Shown piece by piece: positions 9,891 to 18,881 of a stretch of 63,956 bases of DNA. Numbering within the stretch: the first letter of the stretch is position 1; every line of letters begins with the position of its first letter. Position numbers and translations under genes: made by a program. Location: positions 1-63,956 of the forward strand of contig JADLGO010000012.1 in NCBI GenBank assembly GCA_020849275.1, in the 5' to 3' direction. The DNA is from Chthonomonadales bacterium. Its GTDB lineage: Bacteria > Armatimonadota > Chthonomonadetes > Chthonomonadales > CAJBBX01. The notes under the pieces are model-generated. The model worked only from the letters and a program-made list of their open reading frames with translations, did no database searches and had not been told where the DNA came from.

Positions 9891-9918
9891 GCACCGGCTC
9901 AGCCGCGCTCGCGGGGGG

Positions 9919-11937
9919 TCAGGCCTCGTCGGCCACGGTCGCCATGCGGAAGTCGATGTGTCGCGGCGGCGGGAACTCGCGGCGCGCGCGCCGGCGGATC
10001 GCCTCGTCTACCGGCACGCCCTCCTTCGCGGCCAGGAGCCGGGCGTGCCAGGCGAACCAGAGGTCGGTCAGGGTGACCTCGCCCTCGCGTATAGTGGCGA
10101 ACGGGTGGTCAAACACGCGCTCTACGCCCTCGAGACGCCCGGTCTCCAGCGCCGCGCGCGCCCATGCGAGCAGCACGCGCTCGTGGCTGCGTGCCGGCTC
10201 GGGCAGTCCCGCGATGAGCTCCAGCGCCTCGCCGAATCGGCCGGCGTCCACCAGGGCGCTCGCCAACTCCACGGCCAGGGCGGGCGCGGGCGGCCCCGCC
10301 TCCCATGCCTCGCGCCGAAGGGCCAGTGCCGCGTCGCGGTCGCCCTCGCGCTCCGCCAGCACGGCCAGGTTGCGCAGCGCCCAGCCCGTGCGGGTGTGCC
10401 GCAGCGAACGCTCCCAGGCCGTGCGCGCGGCCCGCGGATCGCGCTCCTCCAGGCGCATGTTGCCCAGGTGCCACCAGGCAAGCCAGTGGTCGCCCTCGGG
10501 GCGGCGAACCGAGGCCTCCAGCCGCGCGCGCCACTCCGGCTGCGCCATCAGCGCGCCCGGCTCGGCGCGTCGATCCACCGGCGGCAGGACGCCACGCTCC
10601 AGCAGCGCGAGCCAGGGAGCCTGTTCCGGGCCGAGCGCCGCCTCGAACGGCAGCGCCTCCGCCAGGGGGTCCGCCTCGCCGTCTGCGGCGGCGCGCCGCC
10701 GCTCCAGCTCTCCCCAGCCGGAGCCCGCGCGCAGCACCTCCGCCGGGGCGCGCGCGGCGACGGCGGCCAGGGCGCGGTGCGCCTCCTCCACGCGAGCCCG
10801 GGGCAGCAGCGCCTCGATCGCCTCGTCCGCGGAGCGCCAGGCCCGCTCCCAGTCCGCGCCGTGCACCGCCGAGGGGTCCGCCTGAAGCAGACCGAACGCC
10901 TCGGTCCAGGCCCATTCCGCGCGCGCGGGCATGGGAACGCACTCCATCTGGGTGCGCGCGAGGCCGGCCTGAATCTCGATGTAGGCGACGCCGGGCTCGG
11001 CCAGGAACTCCTGCCATTGGCGACCGCCCGGGCCCATGCCCCAGCAGAAGAGCTTGCGCCCTTTGAGGCGGTCGGTGGAGGTGTGAAAGAGCCCGCTGCC
11101 GGAGGCATCCAGCGCCGCGATCCAGCGCCGCTGGCCGTCCGGGATACGCGAGAAGAAGTCGCAGGCGTGTGGCGCGCGTGTGCTGTAGGTCATGTCGCGG
11201 CCGGCTGCCGCCGGCAGCGGCACCACCTGCATCGCCTTCCAGTACGGGTTGCAGAGCGCCGAGTCGGCGGGCACCAGCACCCGCACGTCCTCGCGCTCGT
11301 CCACGGCGATGTTCGTCCACCAGTACTGCGCCAGCTCCCGATCGTGCGGGTTGACCAGGCGCGCGCGGGCGAAGAGAACCGGCGATCCGGACGGAAGGTG
11401 GAAATCGATCTGCCAGGGGAAGCCTTTGACTCGGTCCCATTCGTACAGGCGCAGGACCGGGTCGCCGTCGGGCCCCTCCACGCGCCCGGCGAACACCGGC
11501 GCGCACGTGAGATAGTGGTGGCCGGGCTGGCCGGCGTTCCACTCGACGCCTCCGCTGAACCAGGCGTTGCGCAGCGCCAGGTTGGCCGGCTGGAAGACGG
11601 GGTTGCGGCAGAGGAGCTCGCGGCCGGTTGGCAAGTGGAGGAGCGAGACCATCCGGCCGCCGAGCTGCGGCAGGAAGCGGGCGCGCAGGTGCTCGTTCTC
11701 CAGCACAAGCGAGTCCAGCGCGCGCGGCCGGCGGTCGCGGTTGTAGCCGTCCTGCATACGGTGCGGCAGCACGCGCCACGCCGTCCGCCACCCCAGATGG
11801 CGCCGGTCCTCCCGCGGCACGGAGGCGTCGACGTCAACCGCGCCATCGTCCTCGGCGCCGCGGAACATGGGCAGCGGGTTGGGCCTGCCCAGGTCGGCGG
11901 CAGGCAGATGATAGGGCTCCACGCGTAAGGAGGTCAT
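9919..11937 (-). CDS. DUF5107 protein with TPR-like C-terminal region
   Basis: This 672-residue protein opens with a DUF5107 domain, a galactose-mutarotase-like beta-sandwich: LENEHLRARFLPQLGGRMVSL, ELLCRNPVFQPANLALRNAW, GGVEWN and YWWTNIAV are all visible in residues about 60-250. The C-terminal third is helical with tandem motifs (HLGNMRLEERDPRAARTAWE, LRNLAVLAEREGDRDAAL) resembling tetratricopeptide repeats. DUF5107 proteins often accompany sugar catabolism genes, and a glycan-binding or epimerase-like role is possible. ATG 11937 has AGGAG 8 bases upstream and overlaps the previous gene's stop by 4 bases (ATGA), implying coupled translation. Confidence 0.8.
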   Translation of the reverse strand: MTSLRVEPYHLPAADLGRPNPLPMFRGAEDDGAVDVDASVPREDRRHLGWRTAWRVLPHRMQDGYNRDRRPRALDSLVLENEHLRARFLPQLGGRMVSLLHLPTGRELLCRNPVFQPANLALRNAWFSGGVEWNAGQPGHHYLTCAPVFAGRVEGPDGDPVLRLYEWDRVKGFPWQIDFHLPSGSPVLFARARLVNPHDRELAQYWWTNIAVDEREDVRVLVPADSALCNPYWKAMQVVPLPAAAGRDMTYSTRAPHACDFFSRIPDGQRRWIAALDASGSGLFHTSTDRLKGRKLFCWGMGPGGRQWQEFLAEPGVAYIEIQAGLARTQMECVPMPARAEWAWTEAFGLLQADPSAVHGADWERAWRSADEAIEALLPRARVEEAHRALAAVAARAPAEVLRAGSGWGELERRRAAADGEADPLAEALPFEAALGPEQAPWLALLERGVLPPVDRRAEPGALMAQPEWRARLEASVRRPEGDHWLAWWHLGNMRLEERDPRAARTAWERSLRHTRTGWALRNLAVLAEREGDRDAALALRREAWEAGPPAPALAVELASALVDAGRFGEALELIAGLPEPARSHERVLLAWARAALETGRLEGVERVFDHPFATIREGEVTLTDLWFAWHARLLAAKEGVPVDEAIRRRARREFPPPRHIDFRMATVADEA

Positions 11938-13151
11938 GGGGCGGGCTCCTCTCGCGCCGCGTCGGAGGGCGGCGCGGCGATGCCGTGCTGCCCGTCGGGG
12001 GGCCGCCCACTCCTCCCAGCGGCTTGCCTCCCCGGCCGCGAACACTCACGCAACTCGCGGAGCATCGCCGCGTCGTTCGCGTCGACGATGCGGAGGTAGC
12101 CGAGCAGCCTCGCGCGTCGCACGCCGTCGCGGAGCGCCTCGATGTCCTCGCCAACGGGCGGGCGCAGACACCCTCCGCACATCCGGCAGGGCTCCTCCTC
12201 CCGAAGGTCGCACCGGTGCCGCACCCGCATGGTGCGCCAGGCCTCCCAGCACAGGTCATGCGTGTGGCTCATGCGCCCGGCGGCCCGCGCGAGGCATCGA
12301 GCGGCCTCTTCGTCGCCGCGCGCGCCCTCCATGGCGGGAAGGATCTCGCCGAGTGCGAAGCCGGTGAAGCAGCGGTTCTCCGCGTACCAGCCCACCCAGC
12401 CGTTCGTGTAGTGCCAGAGCGACTCCAGGCGATCCCTGGTGGCCGCGCGGAAGAAGCGTTCGTCGGCGAGGCGACCGCGCAGCTTCCCGTCGTACCCGGC
12501 CTCCCGCTGCTCGGTCAGCGTGGCCGCCATGTGGGCGATCACCGCAACCGCGTCGCGTCTCGGGGCCGTTCTGGCCTCCGGGATCACCAGGCGCGAGAGA
12601 GCGTCGGGCCAACTCGCGGTGGCGAACATCCCGCTCTCCAGGTAACCGTCCGGCGCCACGGCGGGCGCGCCCCAGTACGTGTGCGCGCCGTCCCAACCGA
12701 CCAGCACCTCGCCGTCGCGATCGTAGCCGGCCACCACGCTCCACTCCGCCGCCGTGGATCGCGCCAGCACGGGCCACCCGCGGTCGATCGAGGCGGCCAC
12801 GCGCCGTTGCGTCCTCTCCCGGTCCTCCCGAAGGACATCGCGAGGCACATCGGCGCAACGGAGGCCGGCGAAGGCCATCGTCCGGTCCACGTAGTCGGGA
12901 AAGAAGCGCTCGACGACCTCCTCGTGTGAGCAGGGCTCCAGGCGCTCGTTCCACACCGTCGAGACACCGATACCCGAGACGGCCAGGTAGAGGTGATAGG
13001 TCCGCTCGTGCTCCGCATGAAGCTCCCTCTCGTCGCCGCGCGCCTCCTCGATGCGCATCAGCATCGAGGCGAACGACGACAGGTATCTCCGCGACTCCGG
13101 TCCGCCCCACGGCGTCCCGACCGGCAACACGTCCTCCAGGATGCGCGTCAT
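11934..13151 (-). CDS. Uncharacterised 405-residue protein, possible C39/BtrH-like fold
   Basis: I cannot name this protein with confidence. The central part (DRGWPVLARST, EWSVVAGYDRDGEVLVGWD; about residues 125-160) resembles papain-like C39/BtrH-type domains, where a regulated Gly-Tyr-rich strand follows RGxPVL. I do not see a convincing catalytic Cys-His pair. The C-terminal region is helical, then carries a Cys cluster CRMCGGC and a low-complexity tail. ATG 13151 overlaps the stop of the upstream metzincin gene (ATGA), and its own stop overlaps the DUF5107 start, so the three genes form one translationally coupled operon. No signal peptide or membrane segment is seen. Confidence 0.7.
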   Translation of the reverse strand: MTRILEDVLPVGTPWGGPESRRYLSSFASMLMRIEEARGDERELHAEHERTYHLYLAVSGIGVSTVWNERLEPCSHEEVVERFFPDYVDRTMAFAGLRCADVPRDVLREDRERTQRRVAASIDRGWPVLARSTAAEWSVVAGYDRDGEVLVGWDGAHTYWGAPAVAPDGYLESGMFATASWPDALSRLVIPEARTAPRRDAVAVIAHMAATLTEQREAGYDGKLRGRLADERFFRAATRDRLESLWHYTNGWVGWYAENRCFTGFALGEILPAMEGARGDEEAARCLARAAGRMSHTHDLCWEAWRTMRVRHRCDLREEEPCRMCGGCLRPPVGEDIEALRDGVRRARLLGYLRIVDANDAAMLRELRECSRPGRQAAGRSGRPPDGQHGIAAPPSDAAREEPAP

Positions 13152-16072
13152 CGGGGGCTCCGTCCTGGCGGCATCACCGCGAACGTGCCGATGGAGCGCG
13201 CGATGCCGTAGTCGGCCATCAGCGAGACGTCGTCGAAGTCGGCCATGTCCACGTCGCCGACCGCCGTGCCGTTGTAGGCGCAGAACACGCCGCAGTCGCC
13301 GCCCGCCGTGGTGGACGCCCAGGTGGTGGCGATCACGATGTCGCGCTCCTGAGACGACCAGGCCGCGCCGATGCCGCTGCGTGTGTTGGTCCACTCGTCG
13401 TAGTAGCGCCAGAGTTGCCACCCCTCGTTGACGTCGGGGTAGCCGATGGTTTGCGCAAGGTAGCAGCCCGTCGGCTGGCTCTTCGGCTCGGAGATGCCGG
13501 CCCCGATCCAGTAGAGCCGTCCGTTCGGGCCGTGCTCGCGATCCGACCGGAACACCAGCGTCGGCCGGTGGCTGCCCGCCCAGCCGGACTTCTCGCCACC
13601 CACGAAGGCGCAAGATACCTCCCGCAGCCCGCCCGTCGCCTCGTCGCGCACGAAGCGACGAAGCTGCCAGCGGTAGGGTTGTGTGCCGAGGGGCGCGGCG
13701 ACGCCCAGCAGAAGCTGGTCGCGGCGCGTGTCGACCGCCGGGCCGGGCGGGATCGTGCTCTTGACCCCCAGGTCCACCACGGTGCCGAGGACACCGTCGC
13801 GCACCGTTCGGTAGACGATGGGGCTGTCCGGCCCCTTCCAGAGGAATAGGAGCAGCCTCCCCTTCCAGGCGACGGCGCTGGCGCTCGCGCCCTCGCTGTC
13901 GGGCACCAGGCTCGCCTCGCCGAGCGCCTCCGGCCGGCCCCAGCGGTACCGAACGCCCTCCGCGGTGGGATAGAAGACGTAGAGCGAGCGCCCGTCGCTC
14001 GCTGCATAGGGGTCGCCGGTCACGGCCGGCGCCACAGTCGAGGGCGCGCTCCAGGCGTGCTTGCCCAGGTAGGTCTGCATCACCAGCGTCGCGGTCTTCG
14101 GCCGGGGCGCTTCGGGGTCGACGGGCGGGCGGTTGGCCGTGAGCATGTACAGCCGGCGGCGGTGCTCCACCAGCGACGCCTGCCAGTCGGTCATCAGCTC
14201 GTAGGGGCCGTTATAGCTCATGGGCTGCTTGCCGCTCGGCTGCAGGCGCTCGCCTGCGCTCACCGCGTAGCCGTAGGTGATGTTGGCGCGCACCTTGCGG
14301 TCGGCGAACACGCCCGACCAGCCCCAGTCCACATAGGTGGCGTCCTTGCCGGCCGGCTTCAACGGAAACCGGTAGGGCGGGCCCGACAGGAACCTCAGCT
14401 TCTCGATGGGATAGGGCAGCTTGCCTGGCAGGCGCGACTCGTTCAGAACGAGGTCGGCGAACTCCCCGGTGCTGAAATGCACCTTCGCGCCGTCGCCCTC
14501 GAAGCCGTAGCTGTAGCTGTAGTTCATCAGGCTCGTGTAGGTAGGCGACCATACCGACCACTTGCCAGTGTGCGAGAGACCAAGCTGGTGGCCAAACTCG
14601 TGGATCCAGGACCCCATTCCGCTGGACCCGGCGTCCGCCAGTTGCCCGGACTGGCCGCCGCCGCCCATCCCGCTCACCAGCATCCAGTGGAAGATCCCGA
14701 TGCGGTCCTCGGGAAAGGTCTCGCCGGCGAGCTGTTGCCAGCCCTTGCCCTCGTTGCCCTTCGTGGGCAGCGGCGGCCGAGTGATCCAGTGCACGGCGAA
14801 GCCCGTCGTGCCGTCCAAGTTCCTAGCGGGCAGCGCGGCGAAGAAGGGCACCACCCGGTCCCGCATGTACCGCTCCATCTGGTCTACGGGCACCGAGTCG
14901 TAGGGGAGGTTCATCACAAGGATGTCGCGGTGCAGGGGAGAGGCGCCCATGCCGGGCAGATCAACGCCGGCGAACCCGTGCACCTTCCAGCCGTCGGGCA
15001 GGCCGTCGTGGCTCGTGCAGCGGTCGAGGGGATCGCTGCCAATGCGCGCCTCGTCCACGTCGGCCAGTCCGTCGCGGTCGCGGTCGGCGTCATCCCGGCG
15101 CCAACTCACGTAGAGGTCGCAGTCCGCCTCGGTGCTGCCGAAGTACTCCGGGCCACGGTGCTGCACCACGACATCGACGCGACCGTGCCCCACCACGTCG
15201 GCCAGGAAGGCGATCACCGGCTTCTTGAACCGATCCCAGCCGGGCACCGACACCCAGCGGCGGAAGTCCGGAGCAAGGAAGACGCGGCCGTTGGCGAGCA
15301 GGTCGGCGCGGCCATCGCCGTCCAGGTCGCCCAGGGCGAGCGCCTCGCGGCCCCGCGGGGCGGCGATGGCGGCGATCGGCTCGGCTGACTCGCCCAGGCG
15401 GTAGATCGTCGCGCGTCCACGCGCCAGCACGGCCAGGTCCGCGCGGCCATCGCCGTCCACGTCGCCCGCCGCCGCCGCGGCCACTGGAGCCCGAAGCGCG
15501 TACCCGGCGCGAGGCGCTCCCGTGGCATCGAGCACCCGCACGCGCCCGGTGCGCTCCACCAGCAGCAGATCGTCGAGGGCGTCGGACGCGGCGGCGTTTC
15601 CCGCGGCGAGGAGCCAGGCGACACCCCGCGCGTCCCCGGCGTCGGCCAGGCGATCGGGCGCCGCGAGTCCGCCGCGGCCGTCGCCCGCTGCGCGGTAGAG
15701 CCCGCCGTCACGGCCCAGGATCGCCAGGCCGACGCCCTTGCCGCCGAAGCGACCCAGGCACATGGCGGCGATCTCCTCCGGCACCTCGGAGAGCATCCGG
15801 CTGCCGCGGAGCGGCTTCCAGCCGCGCCCGTTCAGGGAGACGTCGACGAGGCGCTCGCCCGGCGAGGCGTAGATGAAGTCCGCGTAGCCGTCGCCGTTGA
15901 GGTCGCCGATCAGAGGCAGGCGCGGCGGAGCGACCCAGCCGCCGAACAGCCACGTGTACGGCTTGCAGAGCCCGACCGCGCCGTCGGCGGGCGGCGGGGC
16001 GGGGCCGCTCAGGCACGCGCGCGGCGCGGCGAGCGCCGCGGCCAGCAGAAGGAGAGCGGAGAGTGTTCTCAT
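13148..16072 (-). CDS. Secreted FG-GAP repeat protein with metzincin metalloprotease domain
   Basis: The 974-residue protein starts with a signal peptide (LSALLLLAAALAAPRA). The N-terminal half contains several FG-GAP/VCBS calcium-binding repeats (GDLNGDGYADFIY, GDVDGDGRADLAVL, GDLDGDGRADLLAN), expected to form a beta-propeller, and then a thrombospondin-type-3-like stretch (DADRDRDGLADVDEARIGSDP). A zinc protease core follows: HEFGHQLGLSH at residues 491-501 gives the HExxHxxGxxH ligands and SLMNYSYSY is a plausible Met-turn. The C-terminal 350 residues look like more propeller or lectin-like repeats. It heads the three-gene operon and is likely an extracellular protease or a surface protein. 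Confidence 0.8.
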   Translation of the reverse strand: MRTLSALLLLAAALAAPRACLSGPAPPPADGAVGLCKPYTWLFGGWVAPPRLPLIGDLNGDGYADFIYASPGERLVDVSLNGRGWKPLRGSRMLSEVPEEIAAMCLGRFGGKGVGLAILGRDGGLYRAAGDGRGGLAAPDRLADAGDARGVAWLLAAGNAAASDALDDLLLVERTGRVRVLDATGAPRAGYALRAPVAAAAAGDVDGDGRADLAVLARGRATIYRLGESAEPIAAIAAPRGREALALGDLDGDGRADLLANGRVFLAPDFRRWVSVPGWDRFKKPVIAFLADVVGHGRVDVVVQHRGPEYFGSTEADCDLYVSWRRDDADRDRDGLADVDEARIGSDPLDRCTSHDGLPDGWKVHGFAGVDLPGMGASPLHRDILVMNLPYDSVPVDQMERYMRDRVVPFFAALPARNLDGTTGFAVHWITRPPLPTKGNEGKGWQQLAGETFPEDRIGIFHWMLVSGMGGGGQSGQLADAGSSGMGSWIHEFGHQLGLSHTGKWSVWSPTYTSLMNYSYSYGFEGDGAKVHFSTGEFADLVLNESRLPGKLPYPIEKLRFLSGPPYRFPLKPAGKDATYVDWGWSGVFADRKVRANITYGYAVSAGERLQPSGKQPMSYNGPYELMTDWQASLVEHRRRLYMLTANRPPVDPEAPRPKTATLVMQTYLGKHAWSAPSTVAPAVTGDPYAASDGRSLYVFYPTAEGVRYRWGRPEALGEASLVPDSEGASASAVAWKGRLLLFLWKGPDSPIVYRTVRDGVLGTVVDLGVKSTIPPGPAVDTRRDQLLLGVAAPLGTQPYRWQLRRFVRDEATGGLREVSCAFVGGEKSGWAGSHRPTLVFRSDREHGPNGRLYWIGAGISEPKSQPTGCYLAQTIGYPDVNEGWQLWRYYDEWTNTRSGIGAAWSSQERDIVIATTWASTTAGGDCGVFCAYNGTAVGDVDMADFDDVSLMADYGIARSIGTFAVMPPGRSPR

Positions 16073-16132
16073 GCATTCCAGTTCGCCGTCGGCCGCGCGT
16101 CCCCTGCGCGAGTTGGGGCGGGCGCGTCGCGG

Positions 16133-17809
16133 CTACTCCGGTATGCGGAGTACCGCGCCCGTGCTCGCGCTCGTCACCATGCTGGCGTAGCGCCCCAGCC
16201 AGCCGGATCGAATCTTGGGCGCCGGCTTCACCCACGCGGCCCGGCGCCGCGCCATCTCTTCGTCGTCCACGAGCAGGGCGAGACTGCGCCCAGGGATGTC
16301 GATGCGGATACGGTCGCCGTCGCGCACGAGCGCGATGGGCCCGCCTTCGGCAGCCTCCGGGCTCACGTGCCCGATGCAGGTGCCCGCCGTGCCGCCGCTG
16401 AAGCGCCCATCCGTGATGAGCGCCACGCTCTTCCCCAGGCCCTGCCCCTTGATCATCGAGGTCGGCGAGAGCATCTCCGGCATGCCCGGGCCGCCGCGCG
16501 GCCCCTCGTAGCGGATGACGACCACCTGTCCGGGCTTCACGGCGCGCCGCTTCAGCGCCTCCAGACACTCGTCCTGCGACTCGAAAACGACCGCCTCGCC
16601 CTCGAACTGGAAGCACTCCGGCGCGACGCCCGCGCTCTTGACGACGGCCCCGTCCGGCGCCACGTTGCCGAACAGCACCGCCAGGCCGCCATCCGGCGTG
16701 AAGGCCTCCTCCCAGCGGTGGATCACGTCTCCATCGGGCGCCGGCGCCGAGGCAATGTTCTCGCCGAGCGTCCGGCCCGTCGCGGTGGGCGTCTCCGTGT
16801 TGAGCACCCCCGGCTTGCGCGCGATCTCCTTGAGGATGGCGCTCACGCCGCCCACCCGGTGCACGTCCTGCACGTGCACGTCGGGGCGGGATGGCGACAC
16901 CTTGCAGATGCAGGGAACGCGCGCCGAGATCTCGTTGAGCCGCGAGAGCGGGTACTCCAGGCCCGCCTCGTGGGCGACCGCGAAAGCGTGCAGCACCGTG
17001 TTGGTGGAGCCGCCCATCGCCATGTCGAGCGCGAAGGCGTTGTCCAGCGACTCGCGAGTAACGATGTCGCGCGGGCGGATGTCGTGCTGGATGAGATAGA
17101 GGATCTGCCGCGCCGCGGCGCGGGCAAGCTCGCAGCGAGCAGGGTCGACGGCCGGGGTTGTGCCGTTGCCCGGCAGCGCAAGCCCGATGGCCTCCAGCAG
17201 GCAGTTCATCGAGTTGGCGGTGAACATGCCGGAACAGGAGCCGCAGCCGGGGCAGCAGGAGTCCTCGAGCGCCTTCAGCTGCGCCAGCGTGATCTTGCCG
17301 GACTGGAGCTCGCCGACCCCCTCGAAGATCGTGACCAGGTCGCCGCTCTTGCCGTCGGGCGTCGTCCCGGCGAGCATGGGACCTCCGGAGACGAAGACCG
17401 TGGGCACGTTGAGCCGGACGGCGGCCAGCGTCATGCCGGGCGTGATCTTGTCGCAGTTGGGGATGCAGATCAACCCGTCGAAGCAATGGGCGAGCGTCAT
17501 CGTCTCCACGGCGTCCGCGATGATCTCGCGGCTCGGCAGCGAGTAGCGCATGCCGAGATGGCCCATCGCGATGCCGTCGTCCACGGCGATCGTGTCGAAC
17601 TCGAACGGGACACCCCCGGCATCGCGAACCGCCTGCTTAACGATCACGGCGAAGTCGTGAAGATGGATGTGGCCCGGAACAATATCGGTGTAGGAGTTGG
17701 AGATGCCGATGAAGGGCTTGTTCATGTCGGCGTCGGTGAGCCCGCAGGCCTTGAGCAGCCCGCGATGCGCCGCCCGCTCGTACCCTCGCTTGATGGTATC
17801 GGATCGCAT
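16133..17809 (-). CDS. ilvD: Dihydroxy-acid dehydratase
   Basis: The 558-residue Fe-S dehydratase converts 2,3-dihydroxy-isovalerate and 2,3-dihydroxy-3-methylvalerate to the 2-keto acids of valine and isoleucine synthesis. The cluster cysteines lie in [12 protein letters not shown] and [18 protein letters not shown]. Family blocks [54 protein letters not shown] and DGRFSGGT are all present. The family also includes sugar-acid dehydratases, but the pattern favours true IlvD. It stands alone, divergent from the endonuclease IV gene, with no other branched-chain genes in the window. The ATG at 17809 is preceded only by a G-rich stretch rather than a classic Shine-Dalgarno. Confidence 0.93.
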   Translation of the reverse strand: MRSDTIKRGYERAAHRGLLKACGLTDADMNKPFIGISNSYTDIVPGHIHLHDFAVIVKQAVRDAGGVPFEFDTIAVDDGIAMGHLGMRYSLPSREIIADAVETMTLAHCFDGLICIPNCDKITPGMTLAAVRLNVPTVFVSGGPMLAGTTPDGKSGDLVTIFEGVGELQSGKITLAQLKALEDSCCPGCGSCSGMFTANSMNCLLEAIGLALPGNGTTPAVDPARCELARAAARQILYLIQHDIRPRDIVTRESLDNAFALDMAMGGSTNTVLHAFAVAHEAGLEYPLSRLNEISARVPCICKVSPSRPDVHVQDVHRVGGVSAILKEIARKPGVLNTETPTATGRTLGENIASAPAPDGDVIHRWEEAFTPDGGLAVLFGNVAPDGAVVKSAGVAPECFQFEGEAVVFESQDECLEALKRRAVKPGQVVVIRYEGPRGGPGMPEMLSPTSMIKGQGLGKSVALITDGRFSGGTAGTCIGHVSPEAAEGGPIALVRDGDRIRIDIPGRSLALLVDDEEMARRRAAWVKPAPKIRSGWLGRYASMVTSASTGAVLRIPE

Positions 17810-17911
17810 GGCCGACCCCCCCTTCTCTTTAGCCTCACTTAACGATATACCACACGCTTGGCCCGGCGCGCCCAGGCACCTCGCGCGGGCCCCGCGCGCA
17901 CGGGCCGCAGG

Positions 17912-17917
17912 TATACT
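17912..17917 (+). promoter_or_regulatory. Possible -10 box upstream of the endonuclease IV gene
   Basis: TATACT is a close match to the sigma-70 -10 box and stands out from its GC-rich surroundings. No good -35 hexamer is seen 16-18 bases upstream, so only the -10 element is proposed. Confidence 0.35.
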
Positions 17918-17974
17918 TGCCGTGTCGGGAGCGCGCGCACCGCCGATCGCCTCCCCGAGAGGAGCCCCGCGCCC

Positions 17975-18823
17975 ATGATCGCCGAACGGCCGGAGGCCGC
18001 CGCACTCCTGGGCCCCCACATCGATCCGCCGCTCGCCGCCATCCCGTCGGTGCTGGCCGTGAGCGGCCTGCGCGTGTTTCAGACCACGCTGCGCGACCCG
18101 CGCCGCCTCTCGAAGGATGGCGTACCGGACGAGGCGGACCGGGCCGCCTACCAGGCCGGCCTCCGGGTGAGCGACACGCCGTGGGGCATCGCCCACGCCT
18201 CATTGCTCACGAGCCTGGGCTCTCCGGACCCGCGCATCCGTAACGGCTCCGCCGGGGCGCTCGTCGCCGATGCCAACCTGGCCGCCTCCATCGGCCTGGC
18301 CGGGGTCTGTTTCCATGTCGGCTACCAGAAGGGGCACGACACGCGTCGGGCCGCCCTCGACGCCGTGGCGCGCAAGCTCGGCGAGGCGATCGGGCGCCTG
18401 AACCCCGGCGCGCGCCTGCTGCTGGAGAACGGATGCGAGGGCACCGAGCTCGGCCAGGATGTGGAGGAGCTGGCGTACGTGGTGCGCGCGGTCGGCGCGG
18501 GCCCTGCGGCGCTCGGGCTGGTGATCGACACCTGCCATCTGCACGTGGCCGGCTTCGACATGGCCGCGCCGGACGCGCCGGCCCGTCTGGCCGGAGAGCT
18601 GGCCGCCGCCGGCCTCGACAGCCACCTCAGCGCCCTGCACCTCAACGATGCCAGGGCGCCGTGCGGCAGCCACCGCGACCGCCACGCCACCCCGGGCGAG
18701 GGCACCATCGGCGAGGGCCTGCGCCGCCTGCTGGCCCAGCCGCCGTTCGGCGGCCTGCCCGCCGTGCTTGAGGTGAGCTTCGAGGACGCCCTGCGCGGCA
18801 TCGCCTATCTCTGCGCCGTGTAG
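17975..18823 (+). CDS. nfo: Endonuclease IV (AP endonuclease family 2)
   Basis: This 282-residue TIM-barrel enzyme should cleave DNA 5' of abasic sites in base excision repair. Its trinuclear zinc ligands can all be located by motif: the His of GIAHASL, VCFHVG, the Glu of [21 protein letters not shown] (Asp and His), [10 protein letters not shown], the Asp-x-His of HRDRHA and the Glu of AVLEVSFE. Size fits the family (about 280). ATG 17975 follows GAGAGGAG with about 10-base spacing. The related sugar-isomerase superfamily shares the fold, but the full ligand set and the HRDRH motif favour a nuclease. Confidence 0.88.
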   Translation: MIAERPEAAALLGPHIDPPLAAIPSVLAVSGLRVFQTTLRDPRRLSKDGVPDEADRAAYQAGLRVSDTPWGIAHASLLTSLGSPDPRIRNGSAGALVADANLAASIGLAGVCFHVGYQKGHDTRRAALDAVARKLGEAIGRLNPGARLLLENGCEGTELGQDVEELAYVVRAVGAGPAALGLVIDTCHLHVAGFDMAAPDAPARLAGELAAAGLDSHLSALHLNDARAPCGSHRDRHATPGEGTIGEGLRRLLAQPPFGGLPAVLEVSFEDALRGIAYLCAV

Positions 18824-18828
18824 GCGCG

Positions 18829-18856
18829 GGGCCCGCAACGGGCGCGTCGCGGGCCC
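18829..18856. terminator. Bidirectional hairpin between convergent nfo and rhaI
   Basis: GGGCCCGC (18829-18836) pairs with GCGGGCCC (18849-18856) across a 12-base loop, midway between the two convergent stop codons. Confidence 0.5.
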
Positions 18857-18881
18857 ACGGCGCAACGGCTTCGTGCCGCAA

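Noticed and set aside
16133-17809. Reassigning ilvD as a sugar-acid dehydratase of the rhamnose region
   Set aside because: The cysteine and substrate blocks follow IlvD proper, the gene stands outside the rhamnose operons, and no sugar-acid pathway partner is adjacent.
17975-18823. Calling the nfo gene a xylose-isomerase-like sugar epimerase because of nearby sugar genes
   Set aside because: The complete three-zinc ligand set and the HRDRH motif are specific to endonuclease IV.
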